From a bacterium (GTDB lineage Bacteria > Zhuqueibacterota > QNDG01 > JABMRT01), in assembly GCA_011046415.1 (NCBI GenBank), contig DSAP01000165.1:1-40841 (forward strand): a stretch of 40,841 bases of DNA. The letters are read 5' to 3'. Position numbers and translations under genes: made by a program. A model generated the notes under the pieces. That model had not been told where the DNA came from, made no database searches, and saw nothing but the letters and a program-made list of their open reading frames with translations. Positions 16,252-25,631 of the stretch are shown one piece after another. The first letter of the stretch is position 1, and each line of letters opens with the position of its first letter.

Positions 16252-17984
16252 CGTATCTTCTCCTTTTGGTCCGGGGATCGCGGGGACGGACGCCTGCGTG
16301 AAGACCGTCCCGCCGTCTTCCCGAAGAACACGGCGTGCTGGCGCCGCCGGGCGGCCGGATCGCGCGTCACTGGAAAAGTTTCTCCGGTGAGGGGATCTTC
16401 ACCCGTATAATGGATGACCGACGACAGTGTCATCGGCAGCGGGATGAAAGCCTGCACCTGTTCCGGGGTGAACCGGAACTGCCGGCGGACGGCGCGCCGC
16501 ATGGCCCGCATGTTGGGCGCGGTCGATCCCGGGTGATTCGACATGAGATAGGGTATGAGGAACTGCGTCTTGCCGGCGGAGGCGTCCGCCTCGCGGAAAT
16601 CCCGGATGAACCGGTCCAGGTCATAGAGCGGTGTTTTCCGCATCGCGCGGAGGACGGCGGGATCGGTGTGTTCGGGCGCGATCTTGAGCTGCCCGCTGAC
16701 ATGGCCGCGCACGAGCCTGCGGAGCCGTTTTACGGGATCCGCGCCGAGCATGAACACATCATACCGGATGCCGGACCCGACCGTGACCCGCCGGACATTC
16801 GGGATGCGGGAGGCCCGTTCGAGCAAATCCGGCCAGGCCTTGCCGGAAAGCCGGAGATTCGGACAGAGGCCGGGGAAAAGACAGCTCTCCCGGCCGCAGA
16901 CCCAGTCCTTCTCACAACCGAATCCGTACATGTTCGCGGAAGGCCCGCCGATGTCGGTGATGTGTCCCCTGAAATCCGGCGCGCTCGCGATTCGTCCGAC
17001 TTCATTGAGCACGGATTTGGGACTGCGGCTCACGATGCGCCGGCCCTGATGCAGGGTCAGTGAACAGAAGGAACACCCCGACACGCATCCGCGATGCGAG
17101 GTCACGGAATCCCGGATCATCTCATAGGCCGGAATGACGGCTTCGTAGACGGGATGGGGACGCCGCGTAAACGGCAGGGCATAAATCCTGTCGAGGTCTT
17201 CGGACCGGAAACCGGAATCGGGCGGCTCATGCACGAGAAACCGGTTGCCGGAGTGCTGAACCAGCCGGCTGTGCTGCCACGTGTAAAATTGCCGGTAAAA
17301 TTCGAGGAACGCGGAGCGGGAGCCGAGCACTTCGGCCTCATCGGGCAGGAGCACGGCGTCTTCCGGGATCCCGGAACGGACGGTCACCGTGTTGGGTATC
17401 CCGACGGGTTCCTCCCCCCTTTCCATCCGCCCGGCCAGCGCGATCACGGACGACTCCGCCATGCCGTATACCACGGCCGTCGCCCGGCTGTCGAGAAGGA
17501 TGGAACGCCGCACCCGGTCGTCCCAGAAATCGTAATGGGCCATGCGCCGCATCGACGCCTCGATTCCGCCGAGCACGATGGGCACGTCCCGGTACACCTG
17601 CCGGATCAGATTGGCATAGACGATCACGGCCCGGTCCGGTCGCCGGCCCGTCCGCCCCTCCGGGACATAGGGATCGTCCCGGCGCGGACGTTTGAACGCC
17701 GTATAATTGGAAATCATGGAATCCGTGTTTCCGGAGGTCACCCCGAAGAAGAGCCGCGGCCTGCCGAAAACCGTCATCGCGGCGGGATCCCGCCGGTCCG
17801 GCATGGCGATGATCCCCACCCGATAGCCCGCCGCCTCGAGCACCCGTCCGATCACCGCCGCGCCGAACGCGGGATGATCGACGTACGCGTCGCCGGTGAC
17901 GAGCACGACATCGACCCCGTTCCAGCCGCAACGGTTCATCCCGTCGCGGTCGATCGGGAGGAATGGTGTCTCGGTCGACTTCAT
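16248..17984 (-). CDS. ygiQ: YgiQ-family radical SAM protein
   Basis: This 578-residue member of the YgiQ/UPF0313 family is close to the usual length. An N-terminal cobalamin-binding-like Rossmann region (VDVVLVTGDAYVDHPAFG, near 24-41) precedes the radical SAM core. The core's iron-sulphur ligands are C300, C304 and C307 (CVSGCSFC), followed by the family's TDIGGPSANMYGF and a Cys-rich stretch (CEKDWVCGRESCLFPGLC). The C-terminal tail is basic and low in complexity (RSSRRRPSPRSP). The reaction of this family is not established. GGAG lies upstream of the ATG; a second Met at residue 16 is possible but lacks a site. It overlaps the protease gene by 4 bp. Confidence 0.9.
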   Translation of the reverse strand: MKSTETPFLPIDRDGMNRCGWNGVDVVLVTGDAYVDHPAFGAAVIGRVLEAAGYRVGIIAMPDRRDPAAMTVFGRPRLFFGVTSGNTDSMISNYTAFKRPRRDDPYVPEGRTGRRPDRAVIVYANLIRQVYRDVPIVLGGIEASMRRMAHYDFWDDRVRRSILLDSRATAVVYGMAESSVIALAGRMERGEEPVGIPNTVTVRSGIPEDAVLLPDEAEVLGSRSAFLEFYRQFYTWQHSRLVQHSGNRFLVHEPPDSGFRSEDLDRIYALPFTRRPHPVYEAVIPAYEMIRDSVTSHRGCVSGCSFCSLTLHQGRRIVSRSPKSVLNEVGRIASAPDFRGHITDIGGPSANMYGFGCEKDWVCGRESCLFPGLCPNLRLSGKAWPDLLERASRIPNVRRVTVGSGIRYDVFMLGADPVKRLRRLVRGHVSGQLKIAPEHTDPAVLRAMRKTPLYDLDRFIRDFREADASAGKTQFLIPYLMSNHPGSTAPNMRAMRRAVRRQFRFTPEQVQAFIPLPMTLSSVIHYTGEDPLTGETFPVTRDPAARRRQHAVFFGKTAGRSSRRRPSPRSPDQKEKIR

Positions 17985-18060
17985 TCAATCTCCGGGGGAA
18001 CCGGGTCTTCGCGCAACCACCCCCCGTCCCGTTGAACCGTATCGGCGAATTGTTCCTGTC

Positions 18061-18909
18061 TTACGCCCGGATGGTGTCGCCCGTTCCCCGCGTCCCGCTC
18101 CCGTCTCCCGTGCGCCCTGTTTCAAGGCGTCCGCACCGCGCTTTTAGATCCGAAAGCAGCGTTTGGTACAGCCTTTCGACCTCGTCCGTGTCCGGCAGGG
18201 TTTGCCGGATCTTCTCCAGATACCCGCGTCCGCGAACGATCCGGCAGGTTTCGGCAAAGTTGAATCCGTACACCCACGCCATCTGGAGCAGCTTGAAATC
18301 GTTCAGCGTGCGGAGATGCGCCTTCTTCACGAGCCGTTTGGCGTGGATATCCGCGATTACCTGACCGGAAATCTCCGGCGTATCGGGGAGGTCGAGCTGG
18401 ATCGCCTCGTTCCTGCGGACATGCGCCGTCCGGTAATAGTCCGTGACCACCCGGTAAATGTCGATCTTGTCCGCGTCGCGGAGCAGTTTCGTGAAGAAAA
18501 GGACGCGCGGAGAATCGTTCAGGAATAGGGACAGCCGGTTGTGATACCGCACGGCCCGGATGATGACATGCCTTTCCCCGGGCCTGAGGGAATCCAGCAC
18601 GGATTCCTTTTCGAGGAGGGATGCGCCGAGTTCCGCGTGATCCACGGATTTTGCATCCACAAACGTTTTGAAGCGCGCGTACTGTTCGAACCGTCCGACG
18701 TCGTGCATCAGACCGCAGGCCTCGGCCAGAAGCCGGTCGCCCTCGCCGAGACGGAGGGATTTCGCGATCCGACGGCACGCCTCCCGGACCTTTACGGTAT
18801 GCGTGACCTTCAGTCGGATATTTTCCGAGACATCTGGATCTTCGCCGTCGAAACCGCGGACATGTTGATCAAACCATTTTTCGAGGTATTGAATCTGTTC
18901 GAAAGTCAT
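18061..18909 (-). CDS. HD-domain phosphohydrolase
   Basis: This 282-residue protein (from the ATG at 18909) has an HD domain with H37 (VTHTVKVREA), H69-D70 (LMHDVGRFEQY), H91 and a later D (RDADKIDIYRV). These are the metal ligands of HD phosphohydrolases that cleave nucleotides or phosphodiesters. It lacks the HD-GYP signature, so c-di-GMP is not implied; the substrate is unknown. The open frame continues to an ATG at 18990 with an AGGGA just upstream, 12 bp after the GNAT-like gene. That would add 27 residues that look unrelated to the family's usual start. The ATG at 18909 was preferred on family fit; the longer form cannot be excluded. It is probably in an operon with the genes on both sides. 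Confidence 0.82.
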   Translation of the reverse strand: MTFEQIQYLEKWFDQHVRGFDGEDPDVSENIRLKVTHTVKVREACRRIAKSLRLGEGDRLLAEACGLMHDVGRFEQYARFKTFVDAKSVDHAELGASLLEKESVLDSLRPGERHVIIRAVRYHNRLSLFLNDSPRVLFFTKLLRDADKIDIYRVVTDYYRTAHVRRNEAIQLDLPDTPEISGQVIADIHAKRLVKKAHLRTLNDFKLLQMAWVYGFNFAETCRIVRGRGYLEKIRQTLPDTDEVERLYQTLLSDLKARCGRLETGRTGDGSGTRGTGDTIRA

Positions 18910-19002
18910 TATCGAATCATCTTTTCTTAGAATGCGGGACGCCGCGATGACCAGAAATCCGGCGCAGGAAACCCGCGATTGATTCTGCATCCGGTCCCTG
19001 GG

Positions 19003-20175
19003 TCAGGCAATGGCCTTCTGGAAAATGGTATAGGTCTTGGAGGGCGCGGCGCCGATGCGTTCGACCATGCGGACGACCATCTCGTTGTCCTCCAGCACCC
19101 AGCCCAGATCGGAGTAGACATATCCTTTGGTGCGGGCATATTCCTGCTGTTTAACGATCATCACGGCGTCGAGTCCGAGACGCCGGTATTCGGGCCGGAC
19201 GCCCATGTATCCGAGCCTGAACCCCTTCGCCCGCCTGGCGAGAAGAACCATGCGCAGGGCGCGGATCAGTTCGCAGCGGCGGCAGCGGCCGATGCGCCCG
19301 AGAAACTCCGTGACATTGGGCACGCCGCCGAAGAACGCCACGGGTTCATCCTGGATATAGAGAAAAATGAAAAGTCCTTTGTCGAGGATGAGGGTCATGT
19401 CGTCGACGATGGCGTCGAATTCCTCCTCGGTGAACGGGACAAATCCCCAGTTGTCGTTCCAGGCCGCATTATAAATTTCGCGCATCTCCTGTTTCCGGAC
19501 AGAGAGGGGGCGCTGGTCCCAGGTCTCGATCCGGACGTCGTACCGGTCGATGATTTTCCGGGTTAGTTTCTCGAATTTCTCCTCGAAGGGTTTGGCCACC
19601 GGATATTCCCACGACAGGACCCGCTTGACGGGCTTCAATCCGGCCAGTTCGAGTTGACGGACATAATAGGGTTTGTTGTAATGATAATACATGACGGGAC
19701 GGGTCTCTAATCCCTCGGTCAGGAGGCCGGGCGTGGCCTCGTTCACGGGAAGATTCTGGGGACCCCGTATCGCATTCATGCCTTTCGATTTCAGCCAGTC
19801 GGATGCCGTACCGATCAGGGCGTCCGCCACCTCCTGGTCGTCCACGGCTTCATACTGACCGAAAAAACCGACCCGGTCGTGCCAGTGCGCGTTGTGACGG
19901 CGGTTGACGAAGGCATTGCAGCGTCCGACGATCCGGCCCTCTTTCAGGGCGAGGAAAAATTGCATCTCGGCATGATTGAAAAACAGATTGCGGGGTTCGA
20001 AAAAACCGTGGATGCCGAGGAGCCGGAATCCGAGATACTCGTAGTCGAGGAGCGGTACGTATTGCGGATCTTCCCGATAATGCCGCCAGTGAAAATCCAC
20101 AAATTCCTTCAACAGCTTCCTGTCGTTCCGGCTCCGGTTCAAGAATGAGAAAATTTCCAGATTTGAAGGATTCAT
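19003..20175 (-). CDS. GNAT-like acyltransferase family protein
   Basis: This 390-residue cytosolic protein resembles the long GNAT-related proteins of the YghO type. The N-terminal ~100 residues include FVDFHWRHYREDPQYVPLL and an FFLALKEGRIVGRCNAFVN strand pair. The C-terminal half carries the acyl-CoA-binding-like part (LGYMGVRPEYRRLGLDAVMIVKQQEYARTKGY; the R-R-L-G resembles the Q/R-x-x-G-x-G/A loop but is degenerate). No substrate can be assigned. GGAG precedes the ATG. It lies between the phosphatase (26 bp upstream) and the HD protein, as one likely transcript. Members of this family often sit near lipid or amino-acid genes, which is not the case here. Confidence 0.75.
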   Translation of the reverse strand: MNPSNLEIFSFLNRSRNDRKLLKEFVDFHWRHYREDPQYVPLLDYEYLGFRLLGIHGFFEPRNLFFNHAEMQFFLALKEGRIVGRCNAFVNRRHNAHWHDRVGFFGQYEAVDDQEVADALIGTASDWLKSKGMNAIRGPQNLPVNEATPGLLTEGLETRPVMYYHYNKPYYVRQLELAGLKPVKRVLSWEYPVAKPFEEKFEKLTRKIIDRYDVRIETWDQRPLSVRKQEMREIYNAAWNDNWGFVPFTEEEFDAIVDDMTLILDKGLFIFLYIQDEPVAFFGGVPNVTEFLGRIGRCRRCELIRALRMVLLARRAKGFRLGYMGVRPEYRRLGLDAVMIVKQQEYARTKGYVYSDLGWVLEDNEMVVRMVERIGAAPSKTYTIFQKAIA

Positions 20176-20201
20176 GAGTCACTCCAGTCCTTTGGGATGG
20201 G

Positions 20202-21515
20202 TTATTCCTCGCCGGATCCGTCGGAGTCGCGATCGGGGATCTCCACCGGTTCCATCAGCCGTTTGATCACCACGAGGGTCGCGTCATCGACCCAGGCCTT
20301 TTTCCCGCCGAACTCGAACACGGCCCGGTACACGCATACGACGAGATCTGAGGCCGAAAGATTCCGGTTTTGCATGACCAGTTTCTGGAGCCGCCTGATC
20401 CCGAATTGTTCTTCCGGATTGCGTTCGCGTTCGATGATACCATCGCTGTAAATAACCAGGGTATCGCCCCGGCGAAACGGGATATGATTCCGGTGCCAGT
20501 TGACATCCGGCAAGAAACCCAGGGCGATTCCAGTCGCTTCGAGTGCATGGCAACTTTTTCCGGATAACAGAAACGGCGGCGGGTGACCCGCATTCACATA
20601 AAACAGGTGGTCGAAATCTTCGATCTCACCGATGAAGAGTGAGACGAAATTGGTGGAATACGTACTCCGTTGTATCACCCTGTTCAGGCGTTTGATGGTG
20701 CGCAGGACGCGCGTATTTACGTTCAGCCCCATCCGGAGGCCGATGACCACATCGCGTGAAAGCAGGGCGGCCGGCAGCCCGTGACCGCTGGCGTCGCCGA
20801 GACTCACGCCGAATGAATGCGTGTCGAACTGAAAATAATCATAAAAATCACCGCCCACACTCTCGGCGGGCTGGGAGAAATGCGCGATATCGAACCCCGG
20901 CACATCCGGACCGGTATGCGGGAGCAGACTCTTTTGGATCTCCTCCGCCATGGTGAGTTCGTTGTCCATCAATTCCGAAAAGATGCGGTAATTGAGCGCC
21001 GTCCTCACTGCGTTCAGGAAGAGGAGCGTCTCCTCACGCACCCATCCGTCGCCCAGCGCAAAGACGAACAGCCAGAACCGGTCGGCCATGTGGATCGAAA
21101 TCGCCGCGGGCGTGACATGCGCATGACACCGGATCTGAAACGCCCCGCTCAGATCACCCTGGTCATAAATGTAACTGCCATGCTTGAGCAGCGCCTTGAT
21201 CGCCGGTTCGGACGCCCCGATATGCCGGACGATTTCAGTCCCCTCCCGGTCGGATTGGGTGTGGATCAGTGCGAAAGCATCGCCGCGCTTCTCGAAAAGA
21301 AAACTGCAGCGGATCGAAAGCGCGGGACCGAACCGGATCTGCAGTTCGGAAAGGATGGATTGGAAGAAATTTTCCCCGGATTTTTCATGACCGATCTTGG
21401 CCAGCAGGGAATCGAGTTCACGATAGAACATCTTGGGATCGACCACGAAAACCTCATGCGTATAGAATCGACGGATGACGCGAATGGCGTGACGCGGATC
21501 GCTCCCGCGATCCAT
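20202..21515 (-). CDS. SpoIIE-type PP2C serine phosphatase with N-terminal GAF-like domain
   Basis: The 437 residues comprise an N-terminal region (about 30-185) of GAF-like character and a PP2C/SpoIIE domain (about 195-425). The PP2C motifs are SVGGDFYDYF, SLGDASGHGLPAALL, FYVNAGHPPPFLL, DTLVIYSDGIIE and WVDDATLVVIK, with the acidic metal ligands intact. Such enzymes are the output of partner-switching pathways: they dephosphorylate an anti-sigma antagonist on Ser or Thr. No anti-sigma or antagonist gene is in the window. The ATG at 21515 was chosen over an adjacent GTG at 21518; neither has a strong ribosome site. The leader contains a heptanucleotide tandem repeat, which could make expression variable. 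Confidence 0.88.
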   Translation of the reverse strand: MDRGSDPRHAIRVIRRFYTHEVFVVDPKMFYRELDSLLAKIGHEKSGENFFQSILSELQIRFGPALSIRCSFLFEKRGDAFALIHTQSDREGTEIVRHIGASEPAIKALLKHGSYIYDQGDLSGAFQIRCHAHVTPAAISIHMADRFWLFVFALGDGWVREETLLFLNAVRTALNYRIFSELMDNELTMAEEIQKSLLPHTGPDVPGFDIAHFSQPAESVGGDFYDYFQFDTHSFGVSLGDASGHGLPAALLSRDVVIGLRMGLNVNTRVLRTIKRLNRVIQRSTYSTNFVSLFIGEIEDFDHLFYVNAGHPPPFLLSGKSCHALEATGIALGFLPDVNWHRNHIPFRRGDTLVIYSDGIIERERNPEEQFGIRRLQKLVMQNRNLSASDLVVCVYRAVFEFGGKKAWVDDATLVVIKRLMEPVEIPDRDSDGSGEE

Positions 21516-21533
21516 CACCGTTAATGATTGATA

Positions 21534-21596
21534 TCAACTTGCAACTTGTTACGTTTTACTTGTTACTTTTTACTTGTTACTTTTTACTTGTTACTC
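21534..21596. repeat. Heptanucleotide tandem repeat, about nine copies
   Basis: Read on the minus strand, nine consecutive 7-mers follow AAGTAAM: gagtaac, aagtaaa, aagtaac, aagtaaa, aagtaac, aagtaaa, acgtaac, aagttgc, aagttga. The alternation gives a stronger 14-bp period in the centre. It lies 19 bp upstream of the phosphatase start codon, in the gap between that gene and the ABC-F gene. Confidence 0.9.
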
Positions 21597-21656
21597 AGAT
21601 CTAAATATATTGGAATCCCGTTATAAAATCCAGCAAAAATCCGGCGGGACCGATTT

Positions 21657-23591
21657 TCATGAAATTTCTGCGAGAATGGATTCGTATTCGGACTGAACGG
21701 ATTCCCATTCGGAAAGTAACTTTTCCAGTTCTTCCCCTGTTTCCCGATAACGGCCCTGATATGCGCGGAGCTCTTCGGGATTTTTGTAGGCTGCCGGATC
21801 GGCCAGACGCGATCCGAGCTCCGCCCTCTCCTTTTCCAGGGATGCGATCTCGGACTCGATCCGCCGGATTGTCTCATTCAGACGGTTCCGGTCCTTGCTG
21901 ATACGCTGACGCGCCTCGGCCTCCCTGCGTTTCCGTTCCCTGGATTTGCGGCCGGAGGGAGGAACCGGTGGTTTTCCCTCGGGTTTCCGGACAGGGCCCG
22001 CGGCGGTCCGCCGCGCCGCATACTCGGAATAATGGCCTTCGAACACGGCGATCCGTCCGTCCCGGATCTCGATCACGCGGGAGATCAGCTTGTCGAGGAA
22101 ATAGCGGTCATGTGCGATCACGAGCAGCGTGCCGTCATACGCGGAAAGCGCGGATTCCAGCGCGTCCCTGGAGCGTATATCCAGGTGGTTGGTGGGTTCG
22201 TCCATGATGAGAAAGTTAACCGGGGAGAGCAGGATTTTCGCCAGGGAGACCCGGGCCTTCTCGCCCCCGGACAGGACGCCTGTCCGTTTGTCGACGGCGT
22301 CTCCGGTGAATCCGAACAAACCGAGCACGTCCCGGATGGGCTGACGCTGCGTGGTCGAGGCGTTTTCCGTAACGGCCTCAAGGACGGTCCTGGCCGGATC
22401 GAGCGCATCGATCTGGTGCTGGGCGTAATATCCGATACGGACCCGTTCTCCCAGCCTGACGACGCCGGATTGCGGGACGAGTTCGCCCGTGATCAACCGG
22501 GTAAGCGTGGTCTTGCCCGCGCCGTTCAGCCCGACCAGGGCCGCCTTCTGGCCGCGGAAGATCTCGAGCGAGACCTCCCGGAAGATCCAGTCCGTCTCGT
22601 ACCGGAAAGACATGTCGCGGATTCGCAGGACATCCTTGTAACTCGGAACATCGACCGAAATCTTGAAATGCAGAGATTTCTCCTGCCCGGGCAGTTCGAT
22701 CCGTTCGATTTTTTCGAGCCGCTTGATCTCGCTCTGCACCATTCTGGCCTTGGTCGCCTTGGCCCGGAACCGCGCGATCAGCGCCTCCTTGGCCGTGATT
22801 TCGTCCTGCTGGGCCTCGTATTTCTTTTCGATCCGTTCCCGGTTCTCCGCCTTGATCCGTTCATAATCATGGTATTTTCCCGGGTAGACGGTCAGGCGCC
22901 CCATTTCGAGTTCGGCGATCCGGTCGACCAGCCGGTCGAGGAAGAACCGGTCGTGAGAGACGAGAATCATGCTGCCCCGGAACCGGGACAGATACTGTTC
23001 CAGCCATTCGAGTGAGGGCAGGTCGAGATGATTGCCGGGCTCGTCGAGCAGGAGCAAATCCGGATTTTGAATGAGGATGCGCGCCAGGTAAACCCGCATA
23101 CGCCAGCCGCCGCTGAATTCCGACAGGGGGCGGGAGAAATCCGCCGGGCGGAATCCGAGTCCGCCCAGCACGGCCTTCGCCTCATTCTCGGCCCGGTAAC
23201 CTCCCGCCTGATCGAACCGGTGTTCGAGTTCCCCGAGCCGTTTCAGCAAAACCGGGTTGTGGGGATCCTGTCCGATCTGGTGCTGGAGAGCATGGATCTG
23301 ATGTTCGAGATTCCCGATTTCGTGGAGGCCGTCCATGACCGTCTCGAGTATCGTCCGGCCGGTGAAAGAAACCGCCTCCTGAGGCAGATATCCGATGCGA
23401 CAGCCCGCGGGCTTGACAATCTCGCCCCGGTCCGGGCGGATTTCTCCGGCCAGGATGCGGAGCAGGGTGGTCTTTCCCGCCCCGTTGACGCCGACGAGCC
23501 CGGCGCGCTGTCCGTCGTGGATCGGCCAGGAGATTCCGGAGAGGATGTCGCGGTCACCGATCGCGTGAGAGAGGCTGTGGATCTGGATCAT
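21657..23591 (-). CDS. ABC-F family ATPase (YheS/Uup-like)
   Basis: This 644-residue soluble protein has two ABC domains and no membrane segment. Walker A GVNGAGKTT is near 37 and GLNGAGKTT near 350; signatures are LSEFSGGWRMRV and LSGGEKARV; the Walker B regions read LLLLDEPGNHLD and FLIMDEPTNHLD. The inter-domain linker (about 235-310) is charged and helical, and a C-terminal coiled coil covers roughly 540-644 (RKREAEARQRISKDRNRL...). ABC-F proteins act on the ribosome, easing stalled elongation or giving antibiotic protection. The open frame reaches 23675, but the ATG at 23591 (AGGA upstream, then MIQIHSLSHAIGD) fits the family start. Subfamily is uncertain. Confidence 0.9.
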   Translation of the reverse strand: MIQIHSLSHAIGDRDILSGISWPIHDGQRAGLVGVNGAGKTTLLRILAGEIRPDRGEIVKPAGCRIGYLPQEAVSFTGRTILETVMDGLHEIGNLEHQIHALQHQIGQDPHNPVLLKRLGELEHRFDQAGGYRAENEAKAVLGGLGFRPADFSRPLSEFSGGWRMRVYLARILIQNPDLLLLDEPGNHLDLPSLEWLEQYLSRFRGSMILVSHDRFFLDRLVDRIAELEMGRLTVYPGKYHDYERIKAENRERIEKKYEAQQDEITAKEALIARFRAKATKARMVQSEIKRLEKIERIELPGQEKSLHFKISVDVPSYKDVLRIRDMSFRYETDWIFREVSLEIFRGQKAALVGLNGAGKTTLTRLITGELVPQSGVVRLGERVRIGYYAQHQIDALDPARTVLEAVTENASTTQRQPIRDVLGLFGFTGDAVDKRTGVLSGGEKARVSLAKILLSPVNFLIMDEPTNHLDIRSRDALESALSAYDGTLLVIAHDRYFLDKLISRVIEIRDGRIAVFEGHYSEYAARRTAAGPVRKPEGKPPVPPSGRKSRERKRREAEARQRISKDRNRLNETIRRIESEIASLEKERAELGSRLADPAAYKNPEELRAYQGRYRETGEELEKLLSEWESVQSEYESILAEIS

Positions 23592-23753
23592 CGTTCCTGT
23601 TTTTCTATCCCGCAGAGGGGGATCCCCCCCGCGTCGCGGACCGGGGAGCCTTGCGGGGAACGAAGCCCCCCGCATCCTCTCAGGATTCCGGAGATCGCTT
23701 TTAAAAGTTTTTTCAACGGGAGGCCGTACAACCTGACCAAAAAGGATAACCGT
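23592..23753 (-). other. GC-rich leader with hairpins before the ABC-F gene
   Basis: The 162-bp gap holds a hairpin GCGGGG (23653-23658) / CCCCGC (23668-23673) and a palindrome GGGGGATCCCCC (23617-23628), both within 85 bp of the ABC-F start. They could act as an attenuator or simply be stable leader structure. No promoter is obvious. Confidence 0.4.
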
Positions 23754-25631
23754 TTATTCCCTAACCAACCGTACGGAGCCCTTGCATTGCTTTTCATCGT
23801 CACCACGCGCAACACCTGAATAATCATAATTTAAGTGCCGGAACCATGCATTGTCGAAACAACATTCAGTAACCGACCAGAATAAGGCGCTGGATCCCAG
23901 TCCATAGACAGGCAGCGCGGAAAATCCGCTCTCCGAAAATGCCACATTATTCCTCAAAGCGCCATCTCTCCATAAATGATAAACACCCGCAAGTTTGCTG
24001 CCTTCATTCGTACCGCGAAGGCCTCCTGAATTCGCCTCTGATGCGCTCATGCCGAGTGTCTTCTCCAGTTCTTTCCAATCCTCGTCCGTGGGCGCCCGCC
24101 AGCCATAGGGGGCAATATGCCGGCTGTCGGCTACGGCATACCAGTTATACAGGTAACCATACGTATCCGCAAGGATTTCATCATTGTCATACGCACAGTA
24201 TGCGCCTGTGGAAAGACCGGCCCACTCCGCATTGTCCGTCACGTTCGGGATGGCGTCGCCGGTTCGGTATTTCGTTTCCCTCAGATTCTCGGCCATCCAC
24301 CACTGATCGCCGATCTTGACCGTCTGATACACCCTGCCGTCGTTGCCGGTCATCGTGCCGGTCCCCGGTATGGTCAGATCCGCAGAATCCGTGAATCCCT
24401 CGTAACTCACGGTGACCGTCGCGGGACCGGTATACACATACGGCGAAGCCGCCGTGAACAGTCCGTTCGGATCGATCACCCCGGCTTCGGGCGGGGTTAC
24501 CGTCCAGGACGAGGCCGCGGTCGCGTCCCGTGTACTCAGATCCGCATACATTGCCGTGCAGGTGAATTGAAACGATGTGCCTCCCGGGACGACCGGACCG
24601 GACGGGCTGATTTCGATGCCGGTCAAGAGCAGCGGCGGTTCTTTATCTCTCACCAGACGGACCGAGAATCCGCCTTGCCTGTTGAAGTTGGAGCTGTGCC
24701 GGTAGACACCCGACCCGTCATAATACAGGCTCCGGATCCATGCGACGTCGGTGCCGAGTTCCGTCTGAGACCAGAAATCTCCGCTATAACGCAGAGGGGC
24801 GAAACCGCCGTTCCCCCAACGATATCCCCCGGGCAATGCGGAAAAACCGCTTTCATTCGAAGCCCCGGTGTTGGGGCTGCGCCACAATCCGGTCCCTTCT
24901 TCGGCGGTGCCTGCCGACTTCAGCTTTCCGCCGACCCGCGCATCCGCACCCCGCCATCCGCTCTCGACCAGATCGGCCCGGCTCATGCCCATAAACAGTT
25001 CCAGCACTTTCCAGTCCGCATCCGTGGGCACGCGCCAGCCCTCGGGCGCGAGGTTCCGGACGTCCTCCACCGCATGCCAGTTGTACAGGCAACCGTAGAC
25101 CTCCGTGTTGCCCTCTTCATTGCCATAAGCACAGTAAGCACCGGCGGACAGGATCTCCCATGCCGTATCGTCCGTCACGTTCGGGATGGCGTCTCCGTTC
25201 CGGTACCGCGTGGCCATCAGGTTCTGTCCCAGCCAGTCCTGATCTCCGATGGGGACGATATCATACACATTGCCGTCGATGTCGATGGCAATTTCCCGCG
25301 CGATCACCCGCACCCGGTACCCGTCCCCGCTCACGCCCGGGTTGTCCGCGTGAAAATCCCACACCGCGTGCTTGTCCGCGCCGGGAGATACGCCTTCTCC
25401 CGCGTCCCCGGTCAGGCTCACGCAGGGCAACACCCAGGTCGCCCCGTGGTCGTCAGAGGCTTCGATGATGATTTCCAGCAAATCCCCGTCTTCATCCAGG
25501 ACATCATAATAGATATCCACCATAAGGCTGCCGTCCGTGCGCTGCGCGAACCGCACGTTCTCCACCATCGGAAAACCCGCAAACAGCACGGAAGAAAACC
25601 ATACAACGAGTCCTGTAATATATCGTTTCAT
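23754..25631 (-). CDS. Secreted protein with two FISUMP domains and an Ig-like linker
   Basis: This 625-residue exported protein has a signal peptide (about 1-18, ending SSVLFAG). An N-terminal beta-rich region (20-110) follows. Two copies of the Fibrobacter succinogenes major paralogous domain (about 118-330 and 430-625) flank a bacterial Ig-like domain (about 335-425, GIEISPSGPVVPGGTSFQF...). Each copy has the family motifs: W-W/LGQ/AENL, YRxGDAIPNVTD, GAYCAYxN, YGxLYNWxAV, APxGWRxPTDxDWKxLE, SGFSALPxGYR-like, FWSxTE and SVRLVR. The domain's function is unknown; it is related to lectin-like folds and is found on surface proteins. AAGGAG precedes the ATG. The gene is on its own between two operons. 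Confidence 0.88.
   Translation of the reverse strand: MKRYITGLVVWFSSVLFAGFPMVENVRFAQRTDGSLMVDIYYDVLDEDGDLLEIIIEASDDHGATWVLPCVSLTGDAGEGVSPGADKHAVWDFHADNPGVSGDGYRVRVIAREIAIDIDGNVYDIVPIGDQDWLGQNLMATRYRNGDAIPNVTDDTAWEILSAGAYCAYGNEEGNTEVYGCLYNWHAVEDVRNLAPEGWRVPTDADWKVLELFMGMSRADLVESGWRGADARVGGKLKSAGTAEEGTGLWRSPNTGASNESGFSALPGGYRWGNGGFAPLRYSGDFWSQTELGTDVAWIRSLYYDGSGVYRHSSNFNRQGGFSVRLVRDKEPPLLLTGIEISPSGPVVPGGTSFQFTCTAMYADLSTRDATAASSWTVTPPEAGVIDPNGLFTAASPYVYTGPATVTVSYEGFTDSADLTIPGTGTMTGNDGRVYQTVKIGDQWWMAENLRETKYRTGDAIPNVTDNAEWAGLSTGAYCAYDNDEILADTYGYLYNWYAVADSRHIAPYGWRAPTDEDWKELEKTLGMSASEANSGGLRGTNEGSKLAGVYHLWRDGALRNNVAFSESGFSALPVYGLGSSALFWSVTECCFDNAWFRHLNYDYSGVARGDDEKQCKGSVRLVRE

Noticed and set aside
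14674-16410. A 578-codon plus-strand open frame opposite the M16 protease
   Set aside because: It is an antisense shadow; the minus strand encodes the intact zinc motif and family-length protein.
21544-21595. The repeat tract as a possible CRISPR array
   Set aside because: The units are 7 bases with no spacers; it is a simple tandem repeat.
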